Source: Eutypa lata
Lineage: Eukaryota; Ascomycota; Sordariomycetes; Xylariales; Diatrypaceae
Assembly (NCBI GenBank): GCA_022661535.1
Contig: JAKULF010000011.1
Coordinates: forward strand, 310,001-374,000
Direction of reading: 5' to 3'
Length of the DNA stretch: 64,000 nt
A program made the position numbers and the translations under genes. Position 1 is the first letter of the stretch; each line of letters opens with the position of its first letter. The notes below the pieces were generated by a model. The model was not told the origin of the DNA. It did not search any database and saw nothing but the letters and a program-made list of their open reading frames with translations. Positions 58,701-64,000 of the stretch are shown piece by piece.

Positions 58701-59038
58701 ATTTATACCTATTTTACTTCTACCAATCGTGTGTGTAATCTCCGGACCAGAGTCCGTCCGCCAACAACGGAGCCCCGGCATGGCTCCACTTATGGAAGCC
58801 GAGAAAGGGTTACACAAATATATGCCGAGCCCGAAGCTCCGGAAGAAGTGAACTACGTGCCGTCAAGTTCCAACAAACTAAATTTATAATAGATACTTCG
58901 TTCCGATAGCTTGTAAGATGAAACCTACACATGTACTATACTTGCTACCTTTTCCTCTCTCATTATCAGATCTCAATTAAAAATGTGAGAAGCCTACCCA
59001 ACTAAAATAGTTCAAAAGATATACTATAGCATACAACA
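52727..59038. other. Gene-poor region rich in simple repeats
   Basis: About 6.3 kb without a supported gene. Contains TAGGTA/TACCTA runs (e.g. about 55108), TGGCTGG/TTGGTTGG and ACCAACCAACC repeats (55380-55620), GTTCTTCCC triplication (54390-54415), GCATGCATGCATGC (about 57078), an exact 21-bp tandem duplication (57969-58010) and GCGGCCGCGGCCGC at about 56481. A 90-codon minus-strand ATG frame (56424-56696) has a strongly hydrophobic middle (TSLLTLLWLLLTLICLSFCW) but no other support. No tRNA or rRNA seen. Confidence 0.45.
57969..58010. repeat. Exact tandem duplication of a 21-bp unit
   Basis: GAACGTATATTAGTCGAGACC occurs twice head to tail with no mismatch, in intergenic DNA; likely a recent slippage or repair product. 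Confidence 0.95.
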
Positions 59039-60134
59039 ATGCCTTCTTCAGCATTACTGAATATCAGGACTCACTTACCCAGATCACTTTCGACCAGGAA
59101 TAATACTAATCAACTAAAATATGTTAGTTCTTCAGGTGCTCCGTACACTCGTCTGTGGGAGACCCTCAATCCAAAGTAAAGAATTTATTTTATATTCAGG
59201 CTTATAAAAGAAATTTTCTGTTAGTGTCGTAGAAGCGATCTGGTTCTGGCTTACTTGCCCTATCTTTCATTCCTATCATACTCTGTATCAGTACTCTTGT
59301 AAGCCAGAGTCCTTTCTTCCACGCCCAGGAGACCGAATATTGTTATATTAAATAGTCATCTATTGGTAAGCATGACACAGGCAACAAACCCAGGTTACTT
59401 GCTATTATTTTTATACACTCTCCTCAAAGAAAAATTTGATTTGCAGCTACTAGTCATGAGGTGCCCAACTCCATCAATATCAGGCATGACAAATGAAAGC
59501 AATTATAATCAAGGATAGCCCTCCGGCTTCAGAGTTTTCTAGGATTAGCTGTATATCTAAGCCATCATTCTTCAGTACATCTCATTTAATGAAGTTTTAT
59601 ACTCGCCAAAAGAGCTACCATTAGTGTGGAGAAGCTTCTCCCTTAACTACTATATTTTCCAGAATATTATCGATGTGTCTAAGAAGAAATCAACCGTTAT
59701 TTCTGGGGTTTACTCATAGCTTGTCCAATCTCTCACGGTTTCATCTAATTCTTTACCAAAATTTGCTAAGAGTATTTATGCAAAGCGGACTATTCGCAAA
59801 GAGAACTAGCCAATATATCTAATCTAGCGAAGGTATGCATCTCATTTCTAAAGCAATACATTAATACACATTCTATAACTTTGTCAGGTGGACGCTGCGA
59901 GGTCTCAAACTACCGAGTCCAAAACCAACAATATCTCTGCACTTTCTGGAGAACTTTAAACGTCATGAGTTACAAGTGAATACCAGTCCAGCACTCACAA
60001 ATCTTAAAAGAGGGCGAGGAGATATTTGGATCAATGCCTCTGACGAAGGAAATTATTTCTACGATGCAGCCTTGTGTGGATGGTCTAATTTGGAGTATTT
60101 TGTGTATTGTGACGAGGCTACCAATCAGTGGTAA
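59039..60134 (+). pseudogene. Decayed or unmodelled coding region of unknown identity
   Basis: Several protein-like pieces lie in order on the plus strand but in different frames. 59039-59179 is an ATG frame of 46 aa with a presequence-like start, MPSSALLNIRTHLPRSLSTR, ending at TAA after NPK. 59233-59355 is hydrophobic with LLALSFIPIILCISTLVS. 59660-59799 reads NIIDVSKKKSTVISGVYS then, after one TAG, LVQSLTVSSNSLPKFAKSIY. 59865-60134 is open for 89 codons without ATG, with GDIWINASDEGNYFYDAAL and CGWSNLEYFVYCDEATNQW before TAA; a TTTGTCAG acceptor sits at its start (59880-59887). It could be a multi-exon gene or a relic with C-to-T stops. I do not recognise it. Confidence 0.3.
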
Positions 60135-63100
60135 TGAAACTCAGTAGATCCCCTATGCGTGGTATGTACTAAGCTCCAGTTACCCAACTATCATTAAAAT
60201 TTAAGGGGTATATAACCATATTCTTCTACACAGCTTCGTGCCAACTCACTCACTCCAATATTGGTTTATTGGATGATCGATCCTAAGGTCTATTTTGGAT
60301 GCCGCTTGTCATCCCAATGTAGTGCCATGCATATCCACCTACATAGATGGGCACATACACTTCTAGGGGGCCGATCATTAACCTGCCAGCCCTAAAACCA
60401 CCATGACTAGAACTAGTCAAGGATTTTACTTAATAATGTTCTCTAAAGGCACGCCCTGCGCCGATCAGATGGTGACTTGGCAGATTTAGAACACTCAGAC
60501 ACTTAGGGACAACCTCAGTATGTACACTATTGATAGTAGTACCGTCATACCGTGAGAAACTTGGAGGCCACTAACTAAATCCTTAGTTAGTAGTCTCTCA
60601 AGAATCAATCCATCTTCCCCCCCTCTTAGTTTCATGCCCACTCCAAGGTTCAAGGTGGTTTCATTTGATACTTCCTATTTGGCCCATATTACCTAACTTA
60701 GTGCCGATATCAAATCCTTCTGTTAACACTTGCCTCATTGGTTTAGACAAACCGTCTCTATCTACCGAAGCCTTCTTATAATAGCCAATGATCTGGTTTC
60801 AGCTCGACTATGGCCAGTATGCAATACTACTTAACACGTGGTGACCATGCAAAAAACAAGCTATGGCAGAATTTGTAACACTACGGCATGAGTCTAAATC
60901 CTACTGCGACGTCATAAAGCTAGCTGCATTTGCACCATAGCATGGATAAAGTTCCCATTATTCCTATACATTGACCATGTTATGACTTCGGGGTCAAAAG
61001 GAAACTCTATAAAGTCCGTGGTCGGCAGATACCAGACGCACCTTTTCTCCATTCTTGCTTACTCTCCGGACTATAACGAATAATAGCATTGTTATAATAC
61101 TATATTGAGATCTTCCAGCGGAGTTAACTATAACGACCAAGGCTTTAATTTCTTACGGCAGAGAAGGCGGGCTAAAATAGTTATAAATATGCTTGAAAGA
61201 GTAACTGTTTCGATTCATCCATACGATGATTGTCTGTTTAGTCCCGTTTGATTTGATGGGCAGCGAAAAGGTACCCCAGGTGTATTGACGTCCTAGAGTT
61301 TCCAATTGAAAAGGAATAGGGAATACTTTACGAAACTCTCTCGGAAAGCGGCGGGTTAAAAGTCGGAATCTATGATTTATGGCCAATACGCGACGAGCGT
61401 GGCCGAAACATAGCATGTTGGCACACCTCGCAAACTACTTCTATTCTTGCAATCAATGTCCAGATAGGCCATGGTCTACTATCACCATATAAAAAAATAC
61501 ACCACACATAAACATAAGTCCACTCTAGAGTTAAAGCTTAGATATCATAATCAGATCGCACTCTGAGACACTATAGATCTAGTTTTGGCCTTCCAAAATT
61601 CCTGCAGTCACTTCCTCTTAACAAATAGAGGAAGCCTACAAGCCACTTGAAACTAGCCGAGCAAAGCGATAATCAAAGCGATAGATCGGGTATTTCGACA
61701 TAATTGTTCCGCAGAATGTACATGTATTCCACGACTATAGACAAGTCTATTGGCCCAGCGCGTTAGCCAGGGGGGGAATCCTTTGTCCCTCGAAGCTCTA
61801 CCGGCAATGAGGGGCCTCGGGCCACGTCCACTGCGTCGGCGGGTTATGCCTACGCCTTACCTACATCGCATGGCAATCCTACGGACTTAACCATCGGGAA
61901 GCCCGGCAAGGCAATTTGACTTGCCCCCTCACGGATGGAGGGGTGGCCGGGTAGAAGCCAATGGGCTCAGCTACGAAGAAGAGGAGCGAGCAGGCGGCTA
62001 CTTCCATGGGTAGGTAGGTATCTGCCGGATGGTGGATCGCATTTTCTGGAGCTTCCCGGACGTCGCTGAAAGATGTGGAGGAGGAGGAGGAGGAGGAGCG
62101 CAAAACTCCTCCTGGAAAGAAGAGGAAAACAAATCCCGAATAAGAAAACAGGGCTTGCCTGCTGTGCCGGCGATTTTGCTACCGCATTTGGACCGGCTTC
62201 CATTTATGGCATGATAAAACGTAGTTTAACTCAGCAGCACGGCACATGCTGCGGGTCGCCTAACGACCAAAGCCCATTTCGCGATGTATGTAATGTATGT
62301 AGTCAACTAGGTAAGTAGTTATAATCCAGCTTTCTTGGAGACAGCGGGTTCCCGTTCCACGACGAATCGCTATCCTTCCCGCCATGGTTAAATATAGCAA
62401 GTAAGTACTAGTTATAGACGCGATTATCCCAAGCTGGAATGTCCTCGAAATAAGGCAACAGTGGTCCCCGGCATTCTCAGCTGAAGTAGTCGATTCAGCT
62501 AGGGATTAGTTCAACGTGAAAAGTCCGGGGTCGCCTTGAAATAGTAATACCGAAAATTCACGCCCCAGTCCAATTAATTCCCCAAATCGGCAGACAAGGG
62601 CTGTAGATCGCGACATGGTGAAGCCTCGAAATATCTGCCTGGGAAGGATATCTTGACAATGCGGTGAAGCATTATGGTCCGCACCCACACGGGCATCAAG
62701 TGCGTACTCTAGAGGTCTAACTGCTGGGAATTTCCGCAGTGGGTAATGGAAAACGAACTCGTACCATATCTATACAGCTCCTACCTACGTACATAATTAA
62801 CTAGCTCGGTATTGAGACTTGAGATCCTACGCAATGCTTACGGTACAAAATATCTAAAGTGGATGTTCGTTGATCTTGGAAGCTCATCGTGCCAATGTTT
62901 ATTGCTCGTGAAAATACTAATAATAAGGACGACGCGCGATGGAATTGAATATACATAATCAAATCCTTCCTCCACCTCCTAAGCTAATTAATGCGCAGAC
63001 CTAATTCACGTCTAACTATCCGTTCTCACAAATCATCCCCAATCTCGCGGTTAGTTACTCTATATTGCCCTGAGCCCCCATGCTTAGTTTCCTGGCGAAG

Positions 63101-64000
63101 GATCACGATGCTCCATTAATTTCAACACGCTATGATACAGTATGTACGTAAGTATGTAAGTACAATACATAGTAGTTAACTAGGGCTTAGTTAGGGTTCG
63201 AAATATTTCCCCACTCAGCCCTGTAGGGATCAAAAACTCGGGGAAACCGGGAGACGGATGTTACGGTGTGCGGTGAAGAGAATTGCGGCAAAGTCCGTAC
63301 TTAGGGCAAGAGACCGCGAGATTCCCCCGGCCCGACCCTTCAATTCACCCGTGAAGCTGAGTTCAGGTGATTCATCAGCGCTCTACTGAGTACCTATGTT
63401 AATATCATTAGACTATATCTATATCTTGTGTCGAATAAGATGTGGCTATATTTAACCTGGTATATTCACCTATTACATTCATATTACGAACGTAATTATA
63501 CCGACATCGGGTATTGGATGAAAACCTTAGCATATCACCGTATCCCGCGATCTATGTATGTATACCTATAGCAAGTGAGAAGCATCATCGAGCACTGTAT
63601 TGACCAAAATTCGGCCTTGTCGTGCACACTCACATATACACTTTCCACCCAGCATCAGGGGTTTACAGGGCGGTGGCAACGGCTGCCGCAGAATTATAAT
63701 GGTAGTCTGAGCTTATTCACCGAAGGCTGATTATATATGAAACTGGCTGTGTAAGAAGACGGGCTCGCCTTGCGTCCAGGTAGCCGCTTGATTGAACTAT
63801 AAGATCGCATGCCGGTGACGCTATAGTCATTTGCAGGGAAGGAAGGGAGGTCATCTCATCATTACATGAATATACATAAAACAATGTAGCTACGATAGGT
63901 GCAGTTTCTACTTAGTCAAATCTATCAAGGTGCTCGGATCGTAGCAAGGGTGTCACGTTTTAAGTATAATACAAATCGCCCTGACAGGGAGCTACTTTTA
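60135..64000. other. Gene-poor right end
   Basis: About 3.9 kb. An 87-codon ATG frame on the minus strand (61153-61416; FRLLTRRFPREFRK) and overlapping frames at 61879-62318 over a (GGA)n tract (about 62073-62097) are not recognisable. TAGGTAGGTA repeats near 62009. Possibly transposon debris, but no family signature can be read. Confidence 0.4.

Noticed and set aside
1..64000. CRISPR arrays, rRNA genes, bacterial-type operons or phage
   Set aside because: No regularly spaced repeats, no rRNA sequence and spliced eukaryotic genes throughout.

Overview
The window is nuclear DNA from a filamentous ascomycete (Pezizomycotina, most likely Sordariomycetes; the order is a guess). The evidence is short 47-170 nt introns with GTANGT/GTGAGT donors and CTAAC/CTGAY-type branch sites, compact one-to-six-exon genes, long intergenic spacers, AT-rich repeat relics, and gene families typical of such fungi: HET domain proteins, CorA-like domain proteins, a secreted lipoxygenase, a fungal mitochondrial uniporter and YMR-31/Kgd4. 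There are no operons, CRISPR arrays, rRNA genes or convincing tRNA genes. Coding exons are GC-rich (the PNKP, uniporter, lipoxygenase and hydrolase exons especially), and spacers are AT-rich and full of TAGGTA/TACCTA and other simple repeats. Exon-intron structures below were worked out by hand from reading frame, splice consensus and family similarity; no search was run.

Region 1.5-12.5 kb is an accessory, metabolism-like block: an unknown 258-aa protein, an EthD-domain protein, a short-chain dehydrogenase (SDR), a HET protein, a berberine-bridge-type FAD oxidase and a second SDR. This looks like a set of tailoring or catabolic enzymes without a backbone synthase. The FAD oxidase can be read in frame only if its first intron has an unusual AT-AG boundary. 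Region 14.0-19.6 kb holds an AT-rich inverted-repeat element, a six-exon CorA-like membrane protein and a protein kinase of a fungal-specific type, adjacent on the minus strand.

Region 22.7-26.7 kb is housekeeping: polynucleotide kinase 3'-phosphatase (DNA repair) convergent with KGD4/YMR-31 (mitochondrial 2-oxoglutarate dehydrogenase subunit, formerly called a ribosomal protein). A 5-kb spacer follows, then a broken SRPK-like kinase pseudogene and a second AT-rich inverted-repeat element (33.4-33.9 kb). Region 34.5-40.6 kb has a secreted alpha/beta hydrolase, a small coiled-coil protein and a secreted lipoxygenase with an intact metal-ligand set.

Region 43.9-52.7 kb holds the mitochondrial calcium uniporter, a 717-aa HET protein, the histone chaperone RTT106 and, divergent from it, VPS4-associated protein VFA1. 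From 52.7 kb to the end the DNA is almost gene-free: simple repeats, small duplications and one stretch (59.0-60.1 kb) with decayed or unmodelled coding sequence.
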